Positions 33,890 through 43,158 of a stretch of 47,825 nucleotides of DNA are shown in pieces (within the stretch, counting starts at the first letter, position 1; each line of letters starts with the position of its first letter). The notes beneath the pieces are model-generated. The model had not been told where the DNA came from. It worked only from the letters and a program-made list of their open reading frames with translations, and did no database searches. Made by a program: the position numbers and the translations under genes. This DNA is from RGIG4608 sp045637205 (GTDB taxonomy: Bacteria > Bacillota > Clostridia > Oscillospirales > CAG-272), in NCBI GenBank assembly GCA_045637205.1, contig JAZTYY010000041.1, positions 1 to 47,825 on the forward strand, read 5' to 3'.

Positions 33890-33907
33890 GGTTAGCATCG
33901 GCTAACC
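33890..33907. promoter_or_regulatory. DtxR/IdeR-like iron box between feoA and feoB
   Basis: Palindrome GGTTAGC-ATCG-GCTAACC. Same half-site as the box before feoA. No strong promoter is seen next to it, so it may be a second binding site within the operon. Confidence 0.65.
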
Positions 33908-33942
33908 ATAGCCCGAAAATAATTGGCAGTCGAGCCTGTGCA

Positions 33943-34164
33943 TTAAGACACAACCTCTATTGCTCCTGCCAACTGATTATCGATATTATATCTTGCATCC
34001 TTGATGGACACAATGCAACCACTTTTGCGGTGTCGAATAACGGTGATTTTTTCACCGCTATAGCAACCGAGCGAGAATAAAAATGCATCAAGCTCGTCGT
34101 CGTTGGTAAAAATGCTCTTGATTTCGTATTCCCTACCCGTTTCGGCATGCTTAAGAGTCATCAT
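33943..34164 (-). CDS. feoA: FeoA-domain protein
   Basis: 73 aa from ATG 34164 (AGGA 8 bp upstream); ATG 34161 is the alternative. An SH3-like small protein: FLFSLGCYSGEKITVIRHRKSGCIVSIKDARYNID covers the typical 'LG.. .GE.I.V.....G....' core across residues 32-66. It ends VIDNQLAGAIEVV-like, as in FeoA proteins, which bind the FeoB G domain region. First gene of the iron operon, behind an iron-box operator. Confidence 0.88.
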   Translation of the reverse strand: MMTLKHAETGREYEIKSIFTNDDELDAFLFSLGCYSGEKITVIRHRKSGCIVSIKDARYNIDNQLAGAIEVVS

Positions 34165-34192
34165 ATCACCATTCCTTTCTATTTTCAATCGA

Positions 34193-34208
34193 GTTAGCAT
34201 ATGCTAAC
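34193..34208. promoter_or_regulatory. DtxR/IdeR-like iron box in front of feoA
   Basis: Perfect 16-bp palindrome GTTAGCATATGCTAAC, starting 9 bp downstream of the -10 box, so it covers the transcription start. Half-site TTAGC resembles the TTAGG of DtxR-family sites. The regulator is not in the window. Confidence 0.78.
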
Positions 34209-34216
34209 CGATGCAT

Positions 34217-34245
34217 ATTATATACCAAATTTTTCATTTTGTCAA
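34217..34245 (-). promoter_or_regulatory. Promoter of the feo operon
   Basis: Reverse strand consensus TTGACA (34245-34240), 17-bp spacer, consensus TATAAT (34222-34217). Confidence 0.88.
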
Positions 34246-34430
34246 TAGATTTTATTTAAAAAAATGATATTTTTTCCACTTTTTTCACACAAAAAATCAG
34301 TTTTGTATTTTAAATTTAATATATTAATCCGCCATAAGAAAAGGTGGTGATTAAAAACCTGTGAATACGCGTAGTTCTGATTATTCGTACAATCTATTCC
34401 CCGCGATTGAAAAATTAAATCAAAAAACTC

Positions 34431-34459
34431 TTGAATAAATCTCCAATCTATGATACAAT
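34431..34459 (+). promoter_or_regulatory. Promoter of pckG
   Basis: TTGAAT (34431-34436), 17-bp spacer, TACAAT (34454-34459). Confidence 0.7.
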
Positions 34460-34499
34460 ATTTCCAATTACTATCATAGAATGTTATAAGGAGGTAATT

Positions 34500-36296
34500 A
34501 TGCTTAAAAACACGCCTACAAATAACACACACATTCTCTCTTGGATTGAAGAAATGGCGGATATGTGCCGCCCTGACAATATAGTTTGGATTAACGGTGG
34601 TGACGAGCAAACAAACGCTCTTCGCAAAATTGCTTGCGCTTCGGGTGAAATCATTGAGCTCAATCAAGAAAAGCTCCCCGGTTGCTATCTCCATCGCACA
34701 GCTATCAATGACGTTGCACGCGTTGAGGGCCGCACCTTCATTTGCACAAGTGTAAAGGAGGACGCGGGCAATATCAACAACTGGATGCACCCCGACGAAT
34801 GTAAAGAAAGGTTGACAAAGCTCTACCGTGGCTCAATGCAGGGGCAAACGATGTACGTTATTCCCTACTCCATGGGTATTGTCGGCTCTCCTTTTGCTAA
34901 ATATGGAATCGAACTCACCGACTCCATCTACGTTGTTCTCAATATGCTTATTATGACTCGCGTCGGTTTTGACGTTCTTGATGCAATCGGTGAAAGCGCC
35001 GACTACATAAAGGGGTTGCACGCGCGCGCTCAGTTGGATGAGGAAAATAGATACATCGTTCACTTCCCCGAGGAAAACACCATTTGGTCAGTAAATTCGG
35101 GCTATGGTGGAAACGTGCTCCTCGGTAAAAAATGCTTTGCGCTTCGCATTGCGTCCTACCTTGGAAGACATGAAAATTGGATGGCTGAGCACATGCTCAT
35201 TTTGGGTGTTGAATACCCGGACGGTGAAACGAAATACGTTTGTGCCGCGTTTCCCTCAGCCTGCGGAAAGACCAATCTTGCAATGCTCATTCCCCCCGAA
35301 TATTATGCGAAAAAGGGCTTTAAGGTGCACTGTGTCGGTGACGACATCGCGTGGCTTCGCGTGGGCAAGGACGGTCGCCTTTGGGCAATAAATCCCGAAA
35401 ACGGCTTCTTCGGTGTTGCTCCGGGCACTAACGAAAAAACTAATCCCAACGCTCTTCACACAACCTTTAAGGACACAATTTTCACAAACGTTGTTCACAA
35501 CACGCGCGATAACACAGTTTGGTGGGAAGGACTTGACAAAAATCCACCCGAAGACGCTATAGACTGGATGGGACGTCCTTGGGACTATAGAAAATACGAC
35601 AAAAACGATAAATCGACTTGCGGCGCGCATCCAAATTCGCGCTTTACCGCAAAGGCAACTAACTGCCCCTGTCTCTCAGCTGAGTTCGAAAACCCGATAG
35701 GTGTGCCAATTTCGGCAATCATCTTCGGTGGTAGACGAGCAAAAACCGCACCATTGGTTTTTGAATCGACATCTTGGCAAAACGGCACGTTCATCGGCTC
35801 AATTATGGCAAGTGAAACAACCGCCGCGGCTTCGGGCACTGTGGGTGTTGTTCGTCGAGATCCAATGGCAATGCGCCCCTTTGTCGGCTATGATATGGGT
35901 GACTATTTTTCACATTGGCTCAGTATGGGAAAGATTATTCCCAATCCACCAAAAATTTTCCACGTTAACTGGTTTAGAACCGATGACGAGGGCAATTTTA
36001 TTTGGCCCGGCTTTGGTGACAATATGCGCGTGCTTATGTGGATTCTCTCTCGTTGCGAGGGTGAAATTGGCGCGCGCAAGAGTGCAATCGGTTATCTCCC
36101 CTACCCCGAAGATATTTGCATTGAGGGGCTTGACGGCGTGACAATCGACACCGTTAAGGAGCTTCTTAGAGTCGACAATTCCTCCTGGCTTGCTGACGTT
36201 GAAAACATTAAGGCGTTCTATAAGCAGGTTGGAGAAAGAATACCAAATGAACTTTACGAGGAACTCGATGCGCTTGAAATCCAACTTAAACAGTAA
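34500..36296 (+). CDS. pckG: Phosphoenolpyruvate carboxykinase (GTP)
   Basis: 598 aa from ATG 34500, 7 bp after AAGGAGG. Interconverts oxaloacetate + GTP and PEP + CO2 + GDP. GTP-class marks: kinase P-loop FPSACGKTN at 251-259 with the reactive Cys255, RTAIN near 66, and the nucleotide-site segment FRTDDEGNFIWPGFGDN near 500. This differs from the ATP-type pckA of many Firmicutes. In a fermenting anaerobe it may run toward oxaloacetate (succinate route). PEP also feeds the shikimate operon, but no shared control is seen. Confidence 0.96.
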   Translation: MLKNTPTNNTHILSWIEEMADMCRPDNIVWINGGDEQTNALRKIACASGEIIELNQEKLPGCYLHRTAINDVARVEGRTFICTSVKEDAGNINNWMHPDECKERLTKLYRGSMQGQTMYVIPYSMGIVGSPFAKYGIELTDSIYVVLNMLIMTRVGFDVLDAIGESADYIKGLHARAQLDEENRYIVHFPEENTIWSVNSGYGGNVLLGKKCFALRIASYLGRHENWMAEHMLILGVEYPDGETKYVCAAFPSACGKTNLAMLIPPEYYAKKGFKVHCVGDDIAWLRVGKDGRLWAINPENGFFGVAPGTNEKTNPNALHTTFKDTIFTNVVHNTRDNTVWWEGLDKNPPEDAIDWMGRPWDYRKYDKNDKSTCGAHPNSRFTAKATNCPCLSAEFENPIGVPISAIIFGGRRAKTAPLVFESTSWQNGTFIGSIMASETTAAASGTVGVVRRDPMAMRPFVGYDMGDYFSHWLSMGKIIPNPPKIFHVNWFRTDDEGNFIWPGFGDNMRVLMWILSRCEGEIGARKSAIGYLPYPEDICIEGLDGVTIDTVKELLRVDNSSWLADVENIKAFYKQVGERIPNELYEELDALEIQLKQ

Positions 36297-36301
36297 AACC
36301 T

Positions 36302-36330
36302 AAGGGACTTGCAAAAGTCCCTTTTTTGTT
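36302..36330 (+). terminator. Terminator of pckG
   Basis: Stem AAGGGACTT-GCAA-AAGTCCCTT, then TTTTG. Confidence 0.9.
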
Positions 36331-36524
36331 CGATAAATTGGGGGTTATCTGTGAATTGCATATTGCATTTTATTTTCGAACAAATGACAAATCACCACTC
36401 ATCATACACAGCAGTGAAGCTTTATTTCCAATGCCTTAGTTCGTTTTGCCCCTCTTTTCAACGTTTCTACGTTTTTCGCTCTGCAATGATAATTAAAAAT
36501 GCTCTAAATTTTGTAAATTCACTA

Positions 36525-36553
36525 TTGATAAATTAATTTTTTTATGTTATAAT
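36525..36553 (+). promoter_or_regulatory. Promoter of the MBL-gltX-glnS unit
   Basis: TTGATA (36525-36530), 17-bp spacer, TATAAT (36548-36553). The 190 bp before it show only a variant of the AAATTGGGATTTA motif at 36335. Confidence 0.75.
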
Positions 36554-36582
36554 ATTATGATTATTTATAATTTGGAGGAAAT

Positions 36583-37203
36583 ATGGAGATAATTGCACTC
36601 CCGACGATGGGCTTTGCCTCAAACTGTTATATCGTTCACAACGGAAACGAAGCGTTTGTCATTGACCCTTCAATTTCCGAAAAAAAGATTATTTCAAGCC
36701 TTTCTTCGCGCTCACTTAAATTAAAGGGCATCCTTTTAACACACGGTCACTTCGACCACATCTATCACGCACAGGAGCTGAGAAACGAAACGGGTGCTCC
36801 CCTTTTCGTCCACGAGCTTGATGCCGAGATGCTGACAGACTCGCGAAAAAATGCCTATCACACGTTCACCGGAAAGCATTTTGTTATAAACGAAGCCGAA
36901 GTTTTGCTTCACGATGGTGACACAATTTCACTTGGTGACGAGCAAATTCTTGTTCTGCATACTCCGGGTCACACAAAAGGCTCCGTATGTTTCGATACAG
37001 GAGACTCCCTTCTCTCAGGTGACACTCTTTTTGCCGAGGGCTTTGGTCGATACGATCTCTACGGTGGCAATCTTAAAGAACTGAAATCTTCACTTTCACA
37101 TCTTTCAAAAATGGCAGAAAGCGAAAATCGTTGGCTCTATGCAGGGCACGGTGAAAGCTCCACTTTAAGACAGGCAACCGAAAGACTTAAATACTATTTT
37201 TGA
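36583..37203 (+). CDS. Metallo-beta-lactamase-fold hydrolase (glyoxalase II-like)
   Basis: 206 aa. Metal-binding motif HGHFDH at 54-59, then HTPGHTKGS (about 127-135), SGDTLF (about 145-150) and YAGHGESS near the C-terminus. This is the compact form, without the C-terminal glyoxalase II substrate domain, that is widespread in Clostridia; thioester or lactone hydrolysis is likely but the substrate is unknown. GGAGG precedes the ATG. gltX follows after 24 bp. Confidence 0.9.
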   Translation: MEIIALPTMGFASNCYIVHNGNEAFVIDPSISEKKIISSLSSRSLKLKGILLTHGHFDHIYHAQELRNETGAPLFVHELDAEMLTDSRKNAYHTFTGKHFVINEAEVLLHDGDTISLGDEQILVLHTPGHTKGSVCFDTGDSLLSGDTLFAEGFGRYDLYGGNLKELKSSLSHLSKMAESENRWLYAGHGESSTLRQATERLKYYF

Positions 37204-37227
37204 ATATAACCGAAAGGATTTTTAAAT

Positions 37228-38913
37228 ATGGATTACAAACTTTTAGCTGAATTACTTTTTCCGCACGTGACAAAAACACCCGAAGAGGTTGAAGCAGAAT
37301 ATCCTGCACGTCAGCTTCCCGAGGGCGCAAAGGTAACTCGTTTTGCACCAAGCCCCACAGGATTTGTTCACTTTGGTGGCCTCTTCCCCACTCTCGTTGG
37401 CGAGCGTCTTGCTCATCAAAGCGGCGGTGTATTCTATCTTCGCATTGAAGATACCGATGCAAAGCGCGAGGTTGCAGGTGCTGCGGAAAGTCTTATTAAA
37501 ACCTTTAATTACTATGGAATCAACTTTGATGAGGGCGCAATCCTCGACGAAAACGGCAACCTCACCGACTGTGGTGCTTACGGTCCCTACAAGCAGTCAA
37601 AGAGAGTTGACATCTATCACGTTTTCGCTAAAAAGCTCGTTGCTGAAGGCAAGGCATATCCCGTTTTCACAACAAAAGAGGAGCTTGAGGCTCTTAACTC
37701 AATAGATAAAAAGGCTGAGGTTAAGTCAAAGGACTGGCATGAGGATCAGGGTGAGCAAAGAGAAGAAATGCTCAAGAACCGTAACTTCACAATTGATGAG
37801 GTTAAGGCACACCTTGAAGCAGGTGACCCCTTCGTTCTTCGCATGCTCTCCGACGGTGATCCCGACAAGAAGATTAAGTTCAACGACCTTATCAAGGGCG
37901 ACCGCGAATTGCCCGAGAACGATCGTGACGAGGTTCTTTTGAAGAGTGACGGAGTTCCCTCCTACCACTTTGCACACGCAATCGACGATCACCTCATGGG
38001 AACAACTCACGTTATCCGTGGTGACGAATGGTATGCGAGCTTGTCAAGACACATAATGCTCTTCCGTTTCCTTGGATTTAAACTCCCCAAGTACGCGCAC
38101 ATCTCCCCCATTATGCAGATGGGTGAAAACGGCTCAAAGAAGAAATTCTCAAAGCGCGACCTTGGTTCAAATATGGAATACTATCGCGAGCTCGGTTACG
38201 ATAAGGACTGCGTTGTTGAATACGTTATGACACTCCTTAACTCCAACTACGAGGATTGGCACGCGCAAAATCCCGACAAAAAGTACACCGATTTCCCCTT
38301 CTCCTTAAAGAAGATGTCAAGCTCAGGTTGTCTTTATGATATAAACAAGCTCACAGACGTTTCAAAGAACGTAATTTCAAGAATGGATGCTGATACCGTT
38401 TATGAAAGACTCGTTGACTGGGCTGATGAATTTGACGTGGAATTTGCAACACTCCTTCGTGAAAATGAAGAGATGTCAAAGAAGATTCTTGCAATCGGTC
38501 GCGGTGGCAAAAAGCCGAGAAAGGACCTTGCAAAATGGTCAGACGCAAGAGATTATATGGGCTTCTTCTTTGCTCCCTTGTTTGAAATCAAGGAAGAATA
38601 TCCCGAAAACTTCAAGAAAGACGATATTAAGTCAACACTTGAACTTTTCAAAGAAACTTATAACTATGCAGACGATATGAACACTTGGTTTGAAAAAATC
38701 AAGGAAATTGCAACAAAGATTGGCTTTGCAGCCGACATGAAGGAATTTAAGGCTAACCCCGAGGCATTCGGAGGCAACGTTGCAGACGTTTCAATGTTCA
38801 TTCGTGTTGCAGTAACAGGCAAGACAAATGCGCCCGATCTTTACACAGTTATGCAGATAATCGGCTATGACGAAACAATAGCAAGAATTAACTCAATGCT
38901 TGAAAAATTTTAA
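37228..38913 (+). CDS. gltX: Glutamyl-tRNA synthetase (long clostridial form)
   Basis: 561 aa, longer than the usual 470-500. Class I catalytic domain with FAPSPTGFVHFGG (39-51), where HFGG replaces HIGH, and KKKFSKRDLG as the KMSKS loop. An extra N-terminal segment of about 35 residues precedes the fold. LRIEDTD and RGDEWYASLSRH are canonical GluRS motifs. AAAGGA lies upstream. It is directly followed by glnS, so Glu-tRNA(Gln) is not needed as an intermediate and this enzyme may be discriminating. Confidence 0.94.
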   Translation: MDYKLLAELLFPHVTKTPEEVEAEYPARQLPEGAKVTRFAPSPTGFVHFGGLFPTLVGERLAHQSGGVFYLRIEDTDAKREVAGAAESLIKTFNYYGINFDEGAILDENGNLTDCGAYGPYKQSKRVDIYHVFAKKLVAEGKAYPVFTTKEELEALNSIDKKAEVKSKDWHEDQGEQREEMLKNRNFTIDEVKAHLEAGDPFVLRMLSDGDPDKKIKFNDLIKGDRELPENDRDEVLLKSDGVPSYHFAHAIDDHLMGTTHVIRGDEWYASLSRHIMLFRFLGFKLPKYAHISPIMQMGENGSKKKFSKRDLGSNMEYYRELGYDKDCVVEYVMTLLNSNYEDWHAQNPDKKYTDFPFSLKKMSSSGCLYDINKLTDVSKNVISRMDADTVYERLVDWADEFDVEFATLLRENEEMSKKILAIGRGGKKPRKDLAKWSDARDYMGFFFAPLFEIKEEYPENFKKDDIKSTLELFKETYNYADDMNTWFEKIKEIATKIGFAADMKEFKANPEAFGGNVADVSMFIRVAVTGKTNAPDLYTVMQIIGYDETIARINSMLEKF

Positions 38914-38930
38914 CACAAGAGGAAAATACA

Positions 38931-40589
38931 ATGTCAGAAATCACTTCTAACTTTATACACGATATCATCGACGCGGATTTGCAGGAAAATCCCGATATAA
39001 ATATCATAACTCGTTTCCCTCCAGAGCCCAATGGTTACCTCCATATCGGTTCTGCAAAGGCGATTATGATCAACTATGAAACAGCTAAAAAATATGGCGG
39101 AAAGTTCAATCTTCGTTATGACGATACAAACCCCGCAAAAGAGGATACCGAATACGTTGAGTCCATCTATGAGGACCTTCACTGGCTCGGTGCAATCCCC
39201 TCCGGTGGTATCTATTACGGCTCCGACTACTTTGATAAATGCTATGAATTTGCAATTAAGCTCATCAAGGACGGAAAGGCTTATGTTTGCGACCTCTCAG
39301 CTGAAGAAATGAGAGAATATCGCGGCACACTTACACAGCCCGGTAAAGAGAGCCCCTATAGAAACCGTAGCGTTGAAGAAAACCTTGAATTGTTTGAAAG
39401 AATGAAGAACGGTGAATTTGCAGACGGCACACATACACTTCGTGCAAAGATTGATATGGCTTCCCCCAATATCAATATGCGCGATCCCGCAATCTATAGA
39501 ATCGTTCACACAAGTCATCACCGTCAGGGTGATAAGTGGTGCATCTATCCCCTTTACGACTATGCTCATCCCATTCAGGACGCTCTTGAGGGCATCACAT
39601 ACTCACTTTGCTCACTTGAATTTGAAAACCACCGTCCCCTTTACGAGTGGGTTATCGACAATATCGGCATCGATAACAAGCCCAATCCCAAGCAAAGAGA
39701 ATTTGCTCGTCTTAACGTTACTTACACAGTAATGAGTAAGAGATATCTTCGTTACCTTGTTGAAAATAAGCTGGTTGACGGCTGGGATGACCCCCGTTTG
39801 CCCACAATTTGCGCACTTCGTAGACGTGGCTACACACCCTCTGCTATCTTCAATTTCGTAAGAAATGCAGGTGTTGCAAAGGCAAACTCACTTGTTGATA
39901 TCGAAATGCTTGAGCACTGCATTAGAGAAGAGCTCAATGCAACTGCAAATAGACGTATCTGCGTAAAGAATCCCATCAAGGTTGTTGTTACTAACTATCC
40001 CGAGGATAAGGTTGAATACTTTGAGGTTCCCAACAATCCTTCAATTGAAGGCGCAGGAACAAGAGAGGTTGCTTTCACTCGCGAGCTCTATATCGACGAA
40101 AGCGACTTTGCTGAAGTTCCACCTCCAAAGTTCTTCCGCATGAAGCCCGAGGGTGAGGTTCGTTTGATGGGCGCTTACATCGTTAAGTGCAACGAAATTA
40201 TTAAGAACGAGGACGGCACAGTTAAGGAAATCCACTGCACAGCCGACCTTGAAACAAGAAACGGTATGCCCGTTGATGGTAGAAAGATTAAGGGTACAAT
40301 CCATTGGCTCTCCGCAAAATACTGTGAAGAGGCAACTCTTATGCTCTACGATAAGCTTTTCACAATTGAAAACACAAACGATATTCCCGAGGATAAGACT
40401 TATAACGATTACCTTAACCCCGATTCTCTTATCAGAGTTGAGCATTGTAAGGTTGAGCCCTCCCTCCTTGAAGCAAAGGCAGGAGAAAAGTTCCAGTTTG
40501 TTCGCGACGGTTACTATTGCAAGGACTCAAAGTACGAGAACACCTTCAATCGCGTAGTTGGTCTTAAGGATTCCTTCCCCAAGAAATAA
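38931..40589 (+). CDS. glnS: Glutaminyl-tRNA synthetase
   Basis: 552 aa. Class I motif PPEPNGYLHIGS at 30-41 and VMSKRYL as KMSKS, with LRYDDTNP, where Asp replaces the Glu of GluRS, as expected for GlnRS. The C-terminal half (from about 340) holds the two beta-barrel anticodon-binding domains (KNPIKVVVTNYPE; RLMGAYIVKC). AAGAGGAAA precedes ATG 38931. Direct charging of Gln is uncommon among Gram-positive-type bacteria, most of which use GatCAB. Confidence 0.96.
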   Translation: MSEITSNFIHDIIDADLQENPDINIITRFPPEPNGYLHIGSAKAIMINYETAKKYGGKFNLRYDDTNPAKEDTEYVESIYEDLHWLGAIPSGGIYYGSDYFDKCYEFAIKLIKDGKAYVCDLSAEEMREYRGTLTQPGKESPYRNRSVEENLELFERMKNGEFADGTHTLRAKIDMASPNINMRDPAIYRIVHTSHHRQGDKWCIYPLYDYAHPIQDALEGITYSLCSLEFENHRPLYEWVIDNIGIDNKPNPKQREFARLNVTYTVMSKRYLRYLVENKLVDGWDDPRLPTICALRRRGYTPSAIFNFVRNAGVAKANSLVDIEMLEHCIREELNATANRRICVKNPIKVVVTNYPEDKVEYFEVPNNPSIEGAGTREVAFTRELYIDESDFAEVPPPKFFRMKPEGEVRLMGAYIVKCNEIIKNEDGTVKEIHCTADLETRNGMPVDGRKIKGTIHWLSAKYCEEATLMLYDKLFTIENTNDIPEDKTYNDYLNPDSLIRVEHCKVEPSLLEAKAGEKFQFVRDGYYCKDSKYENTFNRVVGLKDSFPKK

Positions 40590-40608
40590 GTTAAAAAAGG
40601 AGCAAATT

Positions 40609-40911
40609 ATGCCTGAATTCATCGTACAAAATCCCATCCTTTGTGCTGTGATTGCATACGTTTTGGTGATTTCACTTATTTCGATTATCGTTACAATTTA
40701 CGATAAGAAAATTGCAGGAACAGGCAAGCGCCGTGTACCCGAGGCAACACTCCTTATGTGGTCAGCACTCGGTGGCTCAGTTGCAATGCTTCTCACAATG
40801 TTTGCAATCAGACATAAGACACAGCATAAGAAATTTATGATTGGTATTCCGCTTATCATCATCGTGCAGGCGGCAGTCGTTTACCTTGTGTTGACAAAAT
40901 TTGTTTTTTAA
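40609..40911 (+). CDS. DUF1294-family membrane protein
   Basis: 100 aa from ATG 40609, with AAAAGGAG 8 bp upstream. Hydrophobic N-terminal helix, then the family core YDKKIAGTGKRRVPEATLL, GGSVAMLLTM and FRHK-like AIRHKTQHKKF, then a last helix. Function unknown. It lies 19 bp after glnS and ends the unit; a terminator follows. Confidence 0.88.
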   Translation: MPEFIVQNPILCAVIAYVLVISLISIIVTIYDKKIAGTGKRRVPEATLLMWSALGGSVAMLLTMFAIRHKTQHKKFMIGIPLIIIVQAAVVYLVLTKFVF

Positions 40912-40932
40912 TTCAACAAAATAAACAATTAT

Positions 40933-40970
40933 AAAAAGAGCGAGGAATTACCACCTCGCCCTTTTGTTTT
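40933..40970 (+). terminator. Terminator of the MBL-gltX-glnS-DUF1294 unit
   Basis: Stem GCGAGG/CCTCGC followed by CCTTTTGTTTT. Confidence 0.75.
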
Positions 40971-41014
40971 CTGAGCACAAAACAAGGGAGACTTCAAAAC
41001 ACAAAAAGCAAAAG

Positions 41015-41042
41015 AAAAAGACCTCGCAAGGAGGTCTTTTTA
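41015..41042 (-). terminator. Terminator of the MATE-HAD-methyltransferase operon
   Basis: Stem AAAAAGACCTC-GCAA-GAGGTCTTTTT (one bulge); T-run on the reverse strand. Confidence 0.85.
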
Positions 41043-41043
41043 A

Positions 41044-42447
41044 CTATTTAGTTATATTTTCGTAGCCCTTTTTCTTCATCCTCCAAAGGAAGAATCCAAG
41101 ACACGCGATTGAGGTTATGGCAATACAAATATTGCTTATTCCCATCGAGATACCTGCAGCCTCCGCACCGATTTCCTTATGGAATGTTTGCAAATACCAC
41201 AAAACAGGAATTCTAAAAACGAAAACTCGGCTGATATTGAGCACCATTGTGAGCTTTGTTTGTCCAAAGCCGTAAAGCACACCAAGAACAGCTGAATTCA
41301 CCGCGAGAGCCAAAATTGAAAGTGAATCGTAACGGTGAATGCTCTTGATAAGCTCAAGGAAAAGTCCCGTGTCCGCCGCCGATTCATTTTGATTGTAAAG
41401 ACCGATAATCGCATCCTGACAAACAAAACGAACAAGAATATATCCAATAATGCCAAGCGCAGTTGCCATAAAAAACGAATAGGTAAACGTCTTTATCGCG
41501 CGTTTGGGATTTTTCGCGCCAAGGTTTTGGCTGATGATGGTCGACGTACCCTCCTCAAACGAGTTGATGGGCGTTGTCACCATGCCGTTGATGTTATTTG
41601 AAACACCAAGCGCACCCACAACAAGTGGGCCATAATTCTTGCACATCGCGTTTATGCTCACCTTTCCAAATGAAAAGATGAATTTGCCAAGAAAGATTGG
41701 CAACGAGATTGCCAAAATCTTTTTGCAGGTGGCAAACGAGAGCTTGAATTCCTTCAGCTTGATGATGAAAACGTTGTTTTTGTCAAGCATCATATAAAGC
41801 AAAATTGCAAACATCAGCATTTGACCGACAAGGGTTGAAATTGCCACCCAAACGATGTCGGTAAAGCCCACTCCCCAAATAAAGAGAAGTGAGAGTGAAA
41901 GCTTGACAATCATTGCCAAAATATTGAGCCAGAACATAATTTTGGTGTTACCCTTTGCCTTGAGCATTGCCATAAACACGCTGTTGTAAAACATAAAAGC
42001 AAGCGTGATGATTTGAACTATAAAATAGCCCGTGCCAATGCTTATAAGCTCACTTGGTACACCCGAAAATCTCATTATAGGAAGCGCAAACGGAATGCAA
42101 ATTCCAAGCAAAAGCGCAATTACTATAGTTGAGAGTGAAATGGTTTGATTTGAATGAAATCGTGCCTTTTCGGTATCTCCTGCCCCAAAATGACGGGCAA
42201 CCAAAATGCCGCCGCCCGCGGCAAGTCCTGACCCTAACGACGAAAGCAAATGCTGTATTTGTGAAAGAGATGCAACGGCACTTACGCTTGTTGAATTTAT
42301 CTTTGACACAACAACTGCATCTATTATCGCATAGAACGAATTGAATAAATTATATAGAAAGATTGGCGCACAAATACTGATTATGGTTACAAAAAGTGAA
42401 CCGTGAAGTATTTTTTCTCTCCTTCTATAATCCTTTTGACTTATCAT
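41044..42447 (-). CDS. MATE-family efflux transporter (second paralogue)
   Basis: 467 aa, about 12 membrane helices. SICAPIFLYNLFNSFYAIIDAVVVSK and SLGSGLAAGGGILVARHFGAGD near the N-terminus, and NSFEEGTSTIISQNLGAKN in the second half, fit MATE proteins. Little close identity with the one at 19286 beyond the family pattern. GGAGAAAT lies before ATG 42447, 2 bp past the HAD stop codon, so the three genes of this operon are tightly coupled. Substrate unknown. Confidence 0.92.
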   Translation of the reverse strand: MISQKDYRRREKILHGSLFVTIISICAPIFLYNLFNSFYAIIDAVVVSKINSTSVSAVASLSQIQHLLSSLGSGLAAGGGILVARHFGAGDTEKARFHSNQTISLSTIVIALLLGICIPFALPIMRFSGVPSELISIGTGYFIVQIITLAFMFYNSVFMAMLKAKGNTKIMFWLNILAMIVKLSLSLLFIWGVGFTDIVWVAISTLVGQMLMFAILLYMMLDKNNVFIIKLKEFKLSFATCKKILAISLPIFLGKFIFSFGKVSINAMCKNYGPLVVGALGVSNNINGMVTTPINSFEEGTSTIISQNLGAKNPKRAIKTFTYSFFMATALGIIGYILVRFVCQDAIIGLYNQNESAADTGLFLELIKSIHRYDSLSILALAVNSAVLGVLYGFGQTKLTMVLNISRVFVFRIPVLWYLQTFHKEIGAEAAGISMGISNICIAITSIACLGFFLWRMKKKGYENITK

Positions 42448-42448
42448 T

Positions 42449-43147
42449 TTATTTCTCCGCTAATTTAAAGAGCAACTCCTTCATTTCAAAATGAGTAGCA
42501 ACGGTGTAGTCGGGAATAACTCTAAGATTTTCATATTTTCCAGATTGCTCGGTTTCAATGTATACTGTCTTAATGCCTGCGCTTGAAGCGCCAAGCACGT
42601 CGTCGTGAAGATCGTTGCCAACGTAGAAGCATTCTTCCCTTTTCAAATTGAACTTTTCAAAGGCAATGTCAAAAATGGCAGGGTCGGGCTTCTTAACACC
42701 GGCATCACTTGAGATAAGAATGCCGTCAAAAAGTGGAGTGATGCCAAGCTCTGAAAGTTCATCTTTGGTAAAGCATGCCTGCGCGTTTGAAACAAGATAA
42801 ACACCGGCTCCTCTTTCCTTAAGGCCCTTGAGAATTTCAACGATACAGGGAAAAAGACGAAGCTTGTGACGTGACAAAAGTCTGAATTCTCTTGCAACGT
42901 CCTGTGCCTTTTCCTTACTGGCACCGCGATTTTCAACCATCTCCTCAAACACGCGCAAAAGGTCGAATTCAACGAATTTGTGCTCGCGCGCGTCGGCGTA
43001 CTTTTTGCATATTTCAAGATATTCGTCCCTCACCTTTTTAACGTCGCTTTCGCCCAATAGCCAAGCAAATCCAAACCAAAGAGATTGCATCTCCTCATCA
43101 GTTTTAATGTCAGCCAAGGTGCCGTATAGATCAAATAAAAAATTCAT
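42449..43147 (-). CDS. HAD-superfamily hydrolase
   Basis: 232 aa from ATG 43147 (AAGGAG upstream). HAD motif I is FDLYGTLAD (residues 4-12): the nucleophile D5 is present, and the usual second Asp is replaced by Tyr7, unlike the common DxDGT. Motif II is VSNAQ, motif III K with KKPDPAIF, motif IV GNDLHDDVLGA. Such Tyr-containing forms are known among the YjjG-like and pyrophosphatase-like HADs. Probably a phosphatase of small phosphorylated metabolites. Confidence 0.88.
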   Translation of the reverse strand: MNFLFDLYGTLADIKTDEEMQSLWFGFAWLLGESDVKKVRDEYLEICKKYADAREHKFVEFDLLRVFEEMVENRGASKEKAQDVAREFRLLSRHKLRLFPCIVEILKGLKERGAGVYLVSNAQACFTKDELSELGITPLFDGILISSDAGVKKPDPAIFDIAFEKFNLKREECFYVGNDLHDDVLGASSAGIKTVYIETEQSGKYENLRVIPDYTVATHFEMKELLFKLAEK

Positions 43148-43158
43148 ATATTTTCTCC

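Noticed and set aside
33890..34208. Iron boxes considered as Fur boxes
   Set aside because: The sequence GTTAGC..GCTAAC does not follow the GATAATGATTATC hexamer pattern and fits DtxR-family sites better.
34242..34790. 182-codon reverse-strand frame over the pckG start
   Set aside because: Overlaps the pckG coding region and promoter and resembles no protein.
36309..36536. 75-codon frame between pckG and the MBL gene
   Set aside because: Starts inside the pckG terminator, lacks a ribosome site and ends just before the next promoter's -10 box.
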